A stretch of 64,000 nt of DNA from Toxorhynchites rutilus septentrionalis (GCF_029784135.1 NC_073744.1:33052939-33116938), one strand, 5' to 3'. Shown: positions 1 through 11,814, counted from the stretch's first letter. The notes: generated by a model from the sequence alone, not told the origin. Program-made: numbers and translations.

Positions 1-288
1 GTCGCATGAAAGTAGTGGCCCGGGAACCTGGCCTGGACGTTGGCCGGGTCGCGTCAGGTTCGATGAATGGTTGGGAGCATTTTTTCCATTACTGCTACGA
101 TAGGAATGCACGGAAAGATAACAATAAGGTTTTGGGACGGGTTTCGAAAAGGTACATTGAAAGAACATCAAGGTTGATGTATTACAATTTTTGTGTGTAC
201 CATAAAAAGGTGCGCTTTCGGATTAGGGTCGTTTGGCGTGTATGGATATGAATTTGGGAACAATGCGATGAGTGCTACCAAAGATCAG

Positions 289-582
289 TCATTTTCTGGG
301 TTTAATAAATATCAACAAATCAAATATGGATGGTCCTTTTGGAATATGGCCCGGGTATCTTGTAAAGGTAAATAGGGGAAATGTATTTGATATATCGGAT
401 GTATAAATATGAGACGACGAAGTAAAACCGTTATCAGCAACTGTAAGGAATCTATCAACAGTTCTGGCATCATTCAACCTAGGAAAATTATAGTTTTGAT
501 GGACAATCCCAATCAAAAATGAATGTAATACATTCTGCCCTACGAAATATTCTCCATTGACTGAAATACACAGTTCATTCAA
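289..582 (-). other. Unidentified open frame, possibly a decayed coding fragment
   Basis: A 97-residue open frame on the minus strand starts with MNELCISVNGEYF. I do not recognise it. Its composition looks more protein-like than the AT-rich shadows nearby. With a frame change it can be followed toward position 180, where the text reads LVALIALFPNSYPYTPNDP before a stop. It abuts the C-terminal end of the mariner remnant that starts near 585. It could be a pseudogene fragment, an old insertion or chance. No motif or signal peptide was found, so no function is proposed. Confidence 0.2.
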
Positions 583-584
583 AA

Positions 585-1345
585 TGTTCCGGGACTATTT
601 TTTAAAACACAGAAAAAACGAGATACTCAAAAGATATTTATTAGTTTTCTACATATAGGCCTTCTCTTTCCACACAAATTTTTGAACGTTCGTAGAGGTG
701 TCGTAAGTTCAGTATGGAGGTATGGAGTTCATAATACGCGTCACATTTCGTTGAATTGCTTTCAAAGCTTTCTTTAGCTTGGGAAACAAGAAAAGGTCTG
801 CCGGGACGATGTCCGGAGAATAGATGGGGATGGGTGAGAACAGTCACCCTTCTCCAGATCGGCATTGATCGGGCCGCACGCGCCGTATCCGTGCCAATAA
901 TCGTTCCAGAACACTTTTGTCCTGGAGGCACAAATTCTCTATGGATAATGGCCTGAGAATCGAAAAACGCGATCAACTAGGTCTTGATTTTCGATTTCAG
1001 CGCGCGAATTTCGGTCGACCTCCCCTCGCTGCGACCCCTCCACTCCATCGACTGTCATTTAGTTGTACCATGATTCTGTTTTAATGTACCATGATTCGTC
1101 ACCCGTGATAATTTTATCCAAAAATTTGGGTCCGAATCCGCCATTTCGATGAGAGTTTCCGATGCTTCCACTCGACGAATTTTTTGCTCTGGCGTTAAAA
1201 AATGTGGAACAAACTTCGCGCAGATCTTGCTCTTACCGAGTTTTTCGTTCAGAATGGTGTGAACTCTCGCTGATGTTAAACTCGTCGGCCAACATTTCAA
1301 CAGTAGCACGTGGATTGGAGGCCACAACAACGCGCAGAGTACCAG
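585..1345 (-). pseudogene. Decayed mariner-family transposase
   Basis: Read on the minus strand, the pieces follow mariner transposase order. First comes NPRATVEMLADEFNIS, then after a frameshift VHTILNEKLGKSKICAKFVP, LTPEQKIRRVEASETL, QSMEWRG, the block FFDSQAIIHREFVPPGQ, and after another frame change FPKLKKALK and the C-terminal tail. These match the helix-turn-helix linker, the region around the first catalytic aspartate (already lost: TNHG replaces the usual GDETW) and the stretch beyond the last aspartate. The N-terminal DNA-binding part and the segment with the second aspartate (HDNAPAH in relatives) are missing. There are at least three frame changes and in-frame stops. The sequence near 585 (GTTCCGGGACTATTTTTT) looks like the terminal repeat next to the C-terminus. 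No opposite terminus was found. This is an inactive relic. Confidence 0.8.
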
Positions 1346-1493
1346 AGTGGTTAAAAATTTTTCTCATCTATACTTTTTCTTCCAAAAATCTATACCATCT
1401 AAAATACTCATTGTAGAAAAAAAATCGATTTTATTAGCATGAAAAAAATCTCATTTATTTACTCCAAGTGCTACATTTGTTGCATTGACACTG

Positions 1494-1650
1494 TTTTATT
1501 TTAGTTCCATCAATGCCCTAGATTAATGAAGGATTGAAAGATGGGTGTGAGAGATACTAACTGCGACTTGCCTATTTTTTTTTTTGCTTTTACTTTTACT
1601 TTAACTTGAAAGGTTTTTTTTTACTTATTTTTAATTTAGTAGTTGATGTT
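1494..1650. repeat. Partial copy of the 16.1 kb palindromic repeat
   Basis: The segment with TCAATGCCCTAGATTAATGA, a GTGTGAGAG-like stretch and CTTGCCTA resembles the right arm of the palindrome at 16125-16515. It is degraded by long T tracts. It is one arm only, with no matching inverted partner nearby. Confidence 0.6.
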
Positions 1651-2196
1651 ATCATCGTAAGCGCTTAACACTTTGAGGACCGCTGACGAGATTTCTCGTT
1701 TTCGCGTTCCTTCTATACGGACTTGTGTGAAATTAACAGATAAAAGTTATTGTTGCGTGCAAGTTTCTGTTCAATGTCTTCCTGGATTTAATGAATAATG
1801 AATTATTTCAATTGTTTATCAAGTAACAACCTTCAAAATAATGCTCATTGGATAGAGAATTGAACCAATCATCTTTCCTCACAATTCATTTTTTTCCTGA
1901 TCGTGACAGAGAAAAGTTATGGACTGAAACGTGAGCATGGGTCAATATAGGAAAATTTACAGAATTTTGAAAATCAAAAAAGTTGTTCGAATAAAGTTAT
2001 CGAAGTTATTTTACCTATCTTCCAGCCACAATTTTATTGATCGAAAAAGGGTATGACAAAAGTTACAAGCCAAGTTGTATGGGAAAAATAATTTATGTTG
2101 AAGAAAATTGAAAAAAGTTCTTTGAAAGAGTCTGAGAAAAGGTGTGGGCCAAAATGTATACAAGTTGAAGGAAAGAAATTAATAAATTTATCGAAA

Positions 2197-2356
2197 TTTT
2201 TTTTTTTTTTTATTATCTGTATTATAGTGACTTTCAACTCATTCGGCTGGTTCGTCACTTTTACTTCCATTTTTGGAAGAATGTCGGGAGTGAGAATTGA
2301 ACTCGTGACCTTTAGCGTGAGAGGCATGGATGTTACCACTACGCCAGATCGCCTCC
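2197..2356 (-). mobile_element. tRNA-derived SINE
   Basis: On the minus strand it starts GGAGGCGATCTGG and carries a polymerase III A box (TGGCGTAGTGGT, 2335-2346). The B box region GAGTTCAATTCTC lies at 2292-2304. A tRNA-unrelated body follows, with an A-rich tail (T run at 2197-2210). Length is about 160 bp. Imperfect flanking repeats resembling ATTTATYGAAAT suggest a target duplication. It looks like the tRNA-related SINEs described in Aedes (Feilai-type), but the family is not confirmed. It is inserted inside the left half of the TTAA foldback element. Confidence 0.75.
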
Positions 2357-2752
2357 ACATTTATTGAAAATGAAAAAAGAACTTTTTCACACTCGAAAAA
2401 AAAAAATGAAGGAACAGAGTGCGAAGTCGAAATTTTTAGGCGATTTTTGAAATGCTTTAAAATCGTGAAATATCAACGCATGAATATGGGATATTAATTT
2501 CTTTAAAGCATAATTTACATGGAATATTTTACGGAGAAATTTTTATTTCGATGTATGTAAATGTAGTAGATAGAAATATCGGAAAGAAAAGAAATCGATT
2601 TCTTTCTGTTTTTTCAAAGATATAACGTTGTTGTGGACCATTCAGTACTGAGATATTATTGTGTGAACGAAAAGTTTCGAATTCTATACACCCATAATTT
2701 TTTTACGCAGGGAATAGAATTTTGTTATAATTTGTCGCGGTACACCATAGTA

Positions 2753-3158
2753 AGGTAAACTTCGATATAACGTACATTTCACTTTCAAAATTGTACGTTG
2801 TATCGAATTGTACGTTATATCGAAGCAGAATAAAGTACTCACAAACGTAGTCTATAACACATTATTGTGTTACTGTTTTAGTAAAGTTAATGAATAACTT
2901 CAATCAGAAGACGAAGCCAGCCTTTCTCATGATGTTTCCCTTCTTACTGTTGATTAAAGCTTGATTCATTTAGAATCACAAAACCATCTGTATTTCTGGA
3001 TTGATTGAAGGTACAAAACTTGTTTTAGCATCACAATACAGATAATTCATTGTTATATCAGGAAAAAATATTGAATTTATTTCCTTTACACTTTGGAAAT
3101 GGGTACGTTATATCGAGGGTACGTTATAACGAGGGTACGTTATATCGAAGTTTCCCTG
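2753..3158. mobile_element. Pogo/Tigger-like MITE with TA flanks
   Basis: Inverted termini share AACTTCGATATAACGTAC. The left end lies just after a TA at 2751-2752 and the right end just before a TA at 3159-3160. Extra internal copies of GTACGTTATATCGA occur at both ends, so sub-terminal repeats flank a 406 bp element. The ATATAACG core resembles pogo/Tigger terminal repeats. No coding sequence is present. It sits in the middle of the 3 kb foldback element. Confidence 0.6.
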
Positions 3159-3177
3159 TAGATGTTCTTTGAGTATT

Positions 3178-3515
3178 TTCTCAAATTTTCACACATTCAT
3201 ATAAAAGGCGTAGGAACACATTTAAATACGAATTATAGTAGTACTGAATCTCTAAATACTAAAAAAAATCAATATTTCAAGATTTTTTTTAGTACTTCAA
3301 TTTTTGAGGAATTTATTTTTTGATTATATTTCTCGATATATCATAGTAAGATACACTTTCAGTATCTTTTTAAATCTTTCATCTCAAAGCTATTAAGAAA
3401 GGTATGATTTTCACCATTGATCCTATGGATAGGGATTCGAAAAACAGTCAAAATTTCTATACAATAGAATTTTTTACTTCCTTTTGACTTTTTACTTCCT
3501 TACCAAGCCAGACCC
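3178..3515 (+). repeat. Dispersed AT-rich repeat (same family as 36.3-38.1 kb)
   Basis: Shared landmarks in order are GGCGTAGGAACACATTTAAA, CTGAATCTCTAAAT, AAGATACACTTTCAGTAT, GATCCTATGG and AGCCAGACCCTTTCC. The same landmarks recur at 37230-37690 and 37735-38115, and inverted at 36276-36720. No reading frame is conserved. Confidence 0.6.
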
Positions 3516-3695
3516 TTTCCCTCGTACCACTCGTGAACGTTTTAGCCAATCACTTTTCTCATACCCTTTTCGGACCAATGAAAATTTGGCTAAAGATAAA
3601 TAAAAATATATAACTTATATTTCAATGTGTTTTGGGTCCTTTCAAATAACTTTTATAAATTTTCTTCAAAATAATTATTTTTTCCCATACAACTT

Positions 3696-4206
3696 ATTTT
3701 TTTTTATTAATTCGTTTATTTTTACAGGCTCAGTTACATTAGTTCTAAGGAGCCGAATTCTTAACTATATTTTTATAACTATATATAAACAATTTCCGAA
3801 TTGTATGGTTTTTTTTTATCCAAAATATATATTTTTATTAAGGCTCATATGGCGTCAACCTGACGGGGCCGGGAGTTCAATATTTCGACAATGTTTGCCT
3901 TATAACTATGTTAGTAATATGTTACCGATTACTCGCGGTTGGCTCGAGGTTAGTATTACAAGTGTTTTCGTAATTGTGATGTTGCTGTCTCCAATGCTCT
4001 GTACCTGTGCCCGACACGGGATACTTCCTATTGGGATGCAGCTGACCATTAATCAGCAACGCCCCCCTAGTCTGTACCCCATATCTAGCGTGGTGCGTCT
4101 TCTCAATTCTATGGTTAGTAAGGTTATTTTTTTCTATCTTTTTTCTATTTATAAATTCTATGGTTAGTAAGGTAGAAAACCGATTACTCGCGGTTGAGTC
4201 CCTCCA
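3696..4206 (-). mobile_element. 5'-truncated non-LTR retroposon 3' end with target duplication
   Basis: A 511 bp insert is flanked by direct repeats ATACAACTT at 3687-3695 and 4207-4215. The T-rich end (AATAAACGAATTAATAAAAA in the minus sense) marks the 3' end of a minus-strand retroposon. The body has no recognisable ORF and looks like a LINE 3' untranslated region. Internal duplications are visible: ATTCTATGGTTAGTAAGGT occurs near 4107 and 4156, and CCGATTACTCGCGGTTG near 3925 and 4181. The insertion breaks the right arm of the TTAA foldback element, so it is younger than that element. The same 3' end occurs at 13627-13684. Confidence 0.75.
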
Positions 4207-4756
4207 ATACAACTTGGCCTATAACTTTTCTCAGACCCTTTACCGATTAATTAAATTGTGGCTGGAAGATAGAAAAAATATTTCTCTATCGAATAACTAC
4301 GATAACTCTATTCGAACAACTTTTTTTAATTTTCAAAATTCTGTATATTTTCATATATTGACCCAAGCTCACGTTTCAGTCTATAACTTTTCTCTGTCAC
4401 GATTAAGAAAAAAATGAATTATGTGGAAAGATGAATGATTCAATTCTCTATCTAATGAGCATGATTTTGAATCATTTTATTTCAACTGAAATAATTCATT
4501 ATTCATTAAATCCGGCAAGATGTTGAACAGAAATTTGCACGCAACAAAAACTTTTATCTGCTGAACTTTCAAAAAGTTGCAAAGCTAGCAACTTCACACA
4601 AGTCAAATCGTGCGGTCCCAGGCGTATGTCTTACATATTTCTTCTCGGTCCTTAAAGTGTTAAGTACCTTGATTTCGATGCATTACGAAACAATCCGTTC
4701 GTTCGTCTGATCGATTGATGGCAACATTATGTCTGTGTGTCAGACGTTATTGAACA

Positions 4757-5002
4757 TTAACACATTGCGGACCGCTCACGAGATTTCTCGTGTTTCGCGT
4801 TCCGTCTGTTACGGATGGATCACGAAATAACCCGTGTTTTCTACTCTTGATGGTTAAATCCTTGGTTTGCCAAGAATCTAACAAGACCTACCGATGGCTC
4901 ACCTTCGTCTCATCCACACCGAAGGAAACGATCTCATTCGTGGAATTCGAACAAATGAAGCGTTCAAGTTTGCCCCAAAACGTGTGGTCCTTAATGTGTT
5001 AA
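4757..5002. mobile_element. Short TTAA-flanked MITE, related to the 1.7-4.7 kb element
   Basis: The 246 bp element runs from TTAA (4757-4760) to TTAA (4999-5002). Its termini CACATTGCGGACC and GGTCCTTAATGTG are inverted with 11 of 13 matches, and they match the termini of the larger foldback element 95 bp upstream. Both share CTCACGAGATTTCTCG-like subterminal sequence. There is no transposase, so it is a piggyBac-like MITE by inference. Confidence 0.65.
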
Positions 5003-7600
5003 CTTATTAAAAGTTGTTTTACATGTTTTGATTTTACTTCTCCGAGTAACTTGATGATTCAATAAATGGTTGGGCAATTCCGGTGGCAAATAGTCAATTT
5101 TATTTCAATCACTGATTGCTTTCGTTACCGCGTGTTGAATAAAAACCTCCGAATGTTCAACTGATTGCTCCGATCAGCTTTGCATAAATCAAGAGCTCCT
5201 CAAATCTTGAATTTGACGAATAAGTATAATATTATGTTTGTCACTGAGAGGCAGCTTCCCGATGGGATCTAATTTTCCGCTTCGTAACGATTTTATTATC
5301 GCTCTAGCGGAGGCAACAGCAAAAAAAACACACAAATCATGGTTCGAATGACATGTCTACACAAGAAGGGCGCGCGTGAGTAAACTTTTTTCTTGCAGAA
5401 TTGGAGATGTATGATTGGAGTGTCATTAAGATTCAAATCCCGGGAAGCACTAATCCCGGGAATAAGCAAACTGCCCGCCCAGATCCGATTCGATTAATCA
5501 CAACCATGACTTTTATTAAATAAAAATACATTTATGGTGACGCAAATGGGAAATAATTATGCGACAGTCTAGAGATCCACTTCCAACTAAATGCGCCTCC
5601 TTTTTTCACCCCTAATGGCGTCTCACATCGGTCAACGGTCATTTGTGTGGACGGGGCCGGATGTGAACGCATGGTGATAATGGCAGCCAAAAATATGCTG
5701 ACAGGACATCCGATGGGTGCACAAAAGGGCTCCCTCTCGAAAGAGGATAAAAAACGCTTGCGGAAGGCAAAAGAGCACGCGGTATTCCGGTCTGTTTTTG
5801 CTCTCCCCGCAACGAGTGATCAACATGAAGTGCGCGGAGACGATGACGGAAGTAAACATAATGAATTAGATAAAGTTGAAAATGAGTGATCATTAGGGCT
5901 ATTCAGAGGGTGCTTTTTGTTGCGAGCGCTTTTTCCGCCCGGATGCATTATATTTCAAGGGACAATTGCAGCGAAAGTTATTGCGAAAGTAAAACGATTC
6001 AACACAATTACAATATACTGGAGAGGAGCTGAACTCTTAAATTCACCCTGATGTGCCCCCAATCTGTCCCACAATTTCATAACACCGGTGATTATCGGCG
6101 AAATTGTTGCGACAGAGAGGGGAACCAGTTTGCTCGAATTTGCAAAGTGTTCCACTCATAACCTCACCACATCCCACAACCAGCCATTAAATCCACCCCA
6201 AACATCAGAATCAATATAACGAAAACGGTAGGTCTAATAGACCGTGTAACGTTCGCATCTTTTTTTTTTAAAAGTCGTCACACTTGACGATGGTCTCTCG
6301 AAGTGGTAACGAACTTCCACTCTCCGCCAAACTTCTCGTTCTTCCATCATCCATAAACGACGCACCTGTTCCAGCTCACTTGCGTTTGGCAGGCGGCTCG
6401 AAATTGATTTCAAAGTATCGCCGCCTCGCTTTTGGGTTCCTCCCCACCCTGTTCGCTTGTGGCCACGACGCCTCGACGTGTGCGTCCCGTCGTCTCGTAC
6501 GGAGGAATCCGAAATCAAGGTTCACTCTAAACATTAACCTTTATCGCGGAGCCCACATTGTAAATCCAATTACGGCGACACGGCACATCATATCGGGAGC
6601 TCTTTTGGCATCGTGGGCTGGCTGGTTGTTCCCTGTCGAGGAAGGGTGAGGTGTCCTTGAGAGTAACGGATGCGGAAGGCTTTTATTTATTTTATTCCGA
6701 AGAATAATTGAATGGGAAGTTTTTTGTTTTTGTTATCTCTTTGCGGAAGAGTGTGTAAACTCATTTAGCACCAACGGTGCTCATCAGACTCACTCCATGA
6801 ACTCCATTGGGTATAAGAAAAATGAAGTTGGTTTGTCCGATTTTGTGTGTTCACGCAACTAGTAAATGCAAATCGATTTTTCTTCATGAAAATCACATGT
6901 AATCAAGACGAGTTTATGTTTGTTGAAAACTCCCAAGTCTCTTGTTGCTAATAATACCATAAGGCGTTCAAATTGTTAAATTTTTGATGTTTTTTTACGA
7001 TTTTCTTCAAAAATAAATTATGTTCATGGTTGATACACCTCCTATCATGGTTTGTCCGGTTTAAAAAATCACCTTTTTTGAACGAAGATATTTGAGTTTT
7101 CAAGGAGATGTTGCATTTCTCATTGTTCTGAGTTTCCTGTCATCGTATTGATCCATTCGTAATTAAGGCTTTCTTCAGAATATTGGCTTTCATTGCGCAT
7201 TTAAATAGTTCAGTGAACAGCACTCAACACAGAGAAACTTTGCTTCGGCTACGCGCGAAGGACATCATGAACAAACTGCAGCGTGTAAAGCGGTCGCCAT
7301 AGTAACTGTCTCCGTCCAGAGAGGTTTCTGAGCAGATTTCCGAAGAGTATTAGAGTTGAGAGTAGACTGTCTACACGATGAGTAGAGATGTGATCGAATA
7401 TAGTCAAAAGCTTGACCTATGCTGATCGAAGGATTTATTGCGACTGAAACCTGGGGGGAGACATAAAACGGCGTTGTAGACAGGATTAACTTTGTGATCC
7501 TGAAATCATATACCACAGTCGAAACATGGATCGACTTCGCATCAGACTTTTTCGGTGGAACGGCGATTGCAGAACATTGCTGCAAGAATCAACACCAAGT
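5003..7600. other. Unique-looking sequence, no gene recognised
   Basis: The GC-richer parts (5630-5890 and 6280-6650) carry open frames on both strands, but none resembles a known family or shows splice context. No repeats shared with the rest of the window were seen. An 8-base palindrome, TCCCGGGA, occurs near 5438, with a second CCCGGGA nearby. Confidence 0.4.
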
Positions 7601-7654
7601 ACCATTGCACAATGGTCCAGGAGGTGCATTTAACTTGAAATTAGCATTTAAAGA

Positions 7655-8960
7655 TCGACAGTTATTCTCTAGACCAAAACTGTTTTCGACAAAGTTGTTG
7701 AATATGATAGAGCGCTCATTTTTATGTTATCTAAAATAGGGTGACCAAAATTGTCGATGGAATAAAAAATATAACTTTCTTATCTTTATAGATAGAGGTA
7801 AACATAATTCGACAATGTTGTTGTCCCAGTTATTTGAGACATCTTTGTAGAACAGAGTTTTTTATCTCTTGAAATAGCCGATATAGCGCCTTTTTCTAAG
7901 TTACGTTAGGGTAACCATGAAAAAAAAAATGTTTTTTTGCTCTAACTTTTATATTTCAAATTCTACATACAAACTGTCTTCGAAAGACTTTTAGAGCTTA
8001 CTTATACAAATATTTTGCGAGAACTTGTCAATATCTCAACTTCACCCAAAGTTATTGATATTTCTTCCCCAAAAATAAGCTCTCTTCAATTGTTCGTCAT
8101 TCTTTCTGGGGCAAACATAAACAAAGTTTATTGACGGCATTTGAAAGAGTATATTTCACTCTACATGATGTGTGATTTTCAACACTATGATATTTTTTGT
8201 AAGTAAGAAAAGTAAATTAAAATTGAAATCATGAGTTTTTGGGTAAAAAAACATCAATAACTTTAAGTAGAATTAAGATATTGACAAGTTCTGCATCGCA
8301 AAAAGTTGGGATTGATAAGCTCTAAAAGTCATACGAAGACAGTTTTGATGTAGAATTTGAAATATGAAAGTGAAAGCAAAAAAAACCCGTTTTTTCATGG
8401 TTATCCTAATGCAACTTAGAAAAAAAGCGCTAAGTCGATTATATTAAAGGTTAGAAAAAAGCTTTGTTCTACAAAGTCGTTTAAAATAACTGGGGCTACA
8501 ACATTGTCAAACTATGTTTACCTATATCTATAAAGATGAGAAAGTTAGATTTTTTATTTAATCGACAATTTTGGGCACCCTATTTTTGATAACATAAAAA
8601 TGAGTGCTCTATCATATGTAACAACTTTGTTGAAGACAGTTTTTATCTAAAGAACAAATATCTCCCACAAAGTTGTTTTTGGCGCTTTCTATCTAAGTTG
8701 CATTAGGGTAACCATGAAAAAACGGATTTTTTTGCTTTAACTTCTATATTTCAAATTCTACATCAAAACGGTCTTCGTACGACTTTCAGAGCTTATCAAT
8801 ACCAACATTTTGCGATGCATAATTAATCAATATCTTAATCCTGCTCAAAGTTATTGATGTTCTTTTACCCAAAAACTCATGATTTCAAATTCAATTTACC
8901 CAAACACAAAAAATAACATAGTTTTGAAAATCACATATTATATAAAGTGGAATTTGTTAT
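7655..8960. repeat. Repeat in alternating orientation (forward, inverted, forward)
   Basis: A module with GGGTGACCAAAATTGTCGAT-like, TTAGGGTAACCATGAAAAAA-like, ATTTCAAATTCTACAT and AAAGTTATTGATGTT-like landmarks appears forward at about 7655-8075. It is inverted at about 8235-8665, and its inner part is forward again at about 8680-8960. The copies differ by many substitutions and indels, so the arrangement is old. No reading frame or clear terminus was found. Confidence 0.7.
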
Positions 8961-9234
8961 CGTAAAAGAATCGTTGTTCATTCATCAAACAAAATGTTTT
9001 CATCTAGCTGAACAGAAAGTTCTTTACTAAGGCCACATTTATACTTCCGTGGTTCTCCTTGACTAGCCTTCCATTTTTCCATGTACCCCAACGCAGTATT
9101 GTAAAAGATTTTTAGGAACAAAAATGCTTCTTTTCTTTAATGTTCAAAATTCTAATAACAAAATCAATATTAACAACAAAAATTACAAGATGTCCCTGCT
9201 TGACTTTCTTGAAGTTTAACTGTCACATCAGTAT

Positions 9235-9660
9235 TTGTTCTGTTTCCTAACAACGATGAAGGTCAATCTGTACGAGAAGTGTGTGGCAACTGTCACGTTA
9301 GTTAAGTGCGAGAAGACGGCGAAACAGAATAACGACTTGTCCAAATCGCTTTCTATCAATGAACGGTTCGTGTTCCGTACACTACAACGGTATAAAGAAA
9401 CAATTGATGTTGAAGATAGACCTTAAGAGGGGCGTTCAATGTAGGTACGGCTGCACAATCTCATGCATTCGGCGCAATTCTTTTCGCAAAAAAGCGTCCA
9501 TCAATCGAAATAAACATTTCCAAGCGCACCATAAGTCGTATTTTGCATGAAAATTTACAGCTTGGTGCGTAAAGGCGATTTGTGAGCCATTTATTGACGT
9601 CCAGATTGAAACTAATATGATTGGAACGATGCTCCTCCTAAAACGGTTCGAAAAAGTAGT
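9235..9660 (+). pseudogene. N-terminal fragment of an ITmD37E/maT-type transposase
   Basis: The frame gives an N-terminal helix-turn-helix with INERFVFRTLQRYKETIDVE followed by a DRP motif. After a frame break comes a second DNA-binding block, IRRNSFRKKASI, then KRTISRILHENLQL and LERC. This matches the bipartite DNA-binding N-terminus of Tc1/mariner elements with D37E or D37D catalytic domains. The catalytic domain is absent. There is at least one frameshift near 9424 plus stops. It differs clearly from the element at 42886-44184, so it is a separate lineage or much older. Confidence 0.6.
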
Positions 9661-11814
9661 AACTCTGCAACCCGCGAACTGTCCATTGTATGTTCAATAT
9701 TTTTATTCGATGACATTTTTTTTGAAAATAATTACTAAGAAGTAAATATTTCCTATCTGTACTCAAAATACGGTGAAATTGAGAAAAAGACGAGACTTTT
9801 TAGAAGGTACAGGTAAGAAAGCACACAAATGAGCAGAATAAATGTATGGGAAAATGGGAATGCTTTCAATTTTCATTAGGGGCGAATGAACTGTGAAGTT
9901 TAAAGCCTCTTATAAGCATTTAAGAAAACAAGTTCTAATTTTAAACCATTTAAAGACGAGAGGATTGCAGTGCATGAAATATCGAACAAACTCAGATAAT
10001 TTCCGATAGATTCCGATTGGTTTGCGAATCATCACAATTCGTTGCCACCGCTAATATTATTTCATAAAAACGTGACTCGTTTTCAGATCTGGCACCCTTA
10101 ATAGAAGGCGTAGTCCTTCGTGAAAAAATGTGTTAGAAGCAGCCGTATCTCCGGAAGGCGGAGAGCTTTTCTCTTCTCTTTTTTCGTTTCACTCATAGCA
10201 CACGATATAGATGTCAGATAACGTCTAACGATTTCATAGTCTTACTACAACGATGCGGTCATGTTTCGGACACCACCCGTCTATTATTTTAAAATGTCGG
10301 ACTGCGTAGCACCGTGCAACCAACTGCGAGTTTCCCCACGCGTACCTAAGTCCGAACAAATGCGCCATTTTTTAATCCCCTCAAACTTTTCACTGGGTCA
10401 TCGAAGAGCGAGGTTTTTATTTTTGGTCACCTCCATCGAGTGTCCACCATGGGACGTAAAAATGGCGAAACACATCCCATCTCTGGGCTTTAATTTCCTG
10501 CCAGCCGGAGAATTTTTTTTTCTCTGGCGAGCGCTTTTTCCACCATCAAAAGATGCGGCACTTGAAATGGAATGAATACCATCATTCGTTTTGGGGACAG
10601 CTAACTTCCGACCGACGACTCGCGCTGATGACATTGCATTTGGAGGGTGCGTGGTGGTTTGTCCCTTGTTGGATGTGTTCGGACCGGACCGTGGCCTCTC
10701 GGACTAATGTTGATGTTATCCATTCCATTACGGTCATTGCGCGTTCCATCAAATACAGCCGGATGAAGTCGTCAACCGTTTTTTTTTGTTATTCTTTTCG
10801 TACTGGAAACCATTTTTGTCTTGCCATTACTTTCCAAGGTTGGGAAAACGGGCTTGTATGAAAACATTAGTCGGTCACATTTTCATGTTTTTATTCCCTC
10901 ATCAGTTGTATAGATCGACCCAAATCTCGGAACCCTTCGAGGGGGCCCAGAATTGAACGTCTAAAAGTTGCAACATATTCCGCAGTCATCGAGCCGTCAA
11001 TGGGGACTGTGCTTCCGGTCGAATCAATGTTTAATGAACAATTTCCGCACCGAAAAATACCGGAATAACAAATTTCCACCGCATAGCGCGCGGAATGGAA
11101 TCGAAATAAATTTCACAATGAACCATATAATTCAATTGACATAAATTTTACAGAACTTTCAACCGTCCATTTTTCTGCCGTTCCTCTTTTCCAGGCGAAT
11201 ACACAGACACACCGATTCCGTGAAGAAATTTCCATCCCATGGCTGCACGATTAGGGAAGCCATTTTGCGCGGAGGTATGTGATGAAAAGTGCATCCCGTA
11301 AGAGAGCGAACACGAGGGCATAACTCTGCGGGGCTGCAGCAAACGGCCATTGCGAAGCTTATTTGTGCCGCCAGTCGGGAGTCCTTCCAGAAACAGTTTC
11401 CAGTAGCTGGAAACGAACAGAAGGAGAGAGAGAGAGAAAAAACGGTGCACCAGACCGAGAATCAAATTCCAATCGAATTCTATTTGGATTTTCTTCTGCT
11501 TCATCTCACGCGGTTACCACGGATCCCCCGTGCCACTGATCCTTGACTGGTGACTGGGCTCGGTGTGGTTCGAGGGCAACAGCCTGGGTGTACAATTCAC
11601 CGCTGCGCCGTTTTCATCGGAAGGAAATAAATAACGCCGGGACGTGAAAGGTAAGGAAAATTTATTCGATTTAGTCGTGGCTGAGACAGTCCCGCTGTTG
11701 GAACAGTGGTGGAAGTAAGACAAATTTGCTGCTGAACCCAGGCATGGCCCAGTCAGAGTGGTGTCTTCTGTTGCGGAAGAGTTTCGGGCGGTCGATACAA
11801 GTCATTTAGGGGAG
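9661..11814. other. Mostly unique sequence, no gene recognised
   Basis: A motif GCGAATGAACT...GTTTAAAGCCTCT near 9885-9915 also occurs at 34525-34556 and is a dispersed-repeat scrap. The GC-richer block 10260-11550 has overlapping open frames on both strands, but no family match or codon signal was convincing. Confidence 0.35.

Larger units (their letters stand above)
1665..4663. mobile_element. 3 kb piggyBac-like foldback element with TTAA flanks
   Basis: The element begins TTAA-CACTTTGAGGACCG (TTAA at 1665-1668) and ends CGGTCCTTAAAGTG-TTAA (TTAA at 4660-4663). The termini match at 13 of 14 positions, and TTAA is the target duplication typical of the piggyBac superfamily. The arms extend far inward. 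Roughly 1665-2140 is the reverse complement of 4663-4206 plus 3695-3640, through motifs such as the region around TTGTTGCGTGCAA and the AAGTTGTATGGG block. No transposase reading frame is present, so it is non-autonomous. Three later insertions sit inside: a SINE (2197-2356), a pogo-like MITE (2753-3158) and a retroposon 3' end (3696-4206). The superfamily is inferred from the TTAA flanks and terminal repeats alone. Confidence 0.65.

Noticed and set aside
2292..2346. A genuine tRNA gene on the minus strand
   Set aside because: A and B boxes are present, but no acceptor stem closes and the unit ends in a poly-A tail, which fits a SINE.
2034..2360. 108-codon minus frame
   Set aside because: It translates the SINE and adjoining AT-rich sequence.
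5647..5889. 80-codon charged open frame, MDGAGCERMVIMAAKNM at its start
   Set aside because: Unrecognised, with antisense frames equally open and no splice or promoter support.
6234..6649. 121-codon plus frame and 94-codon minus frame
   Set aside because: Antisense overlap with no domain or repeat. Not supported as a gene.
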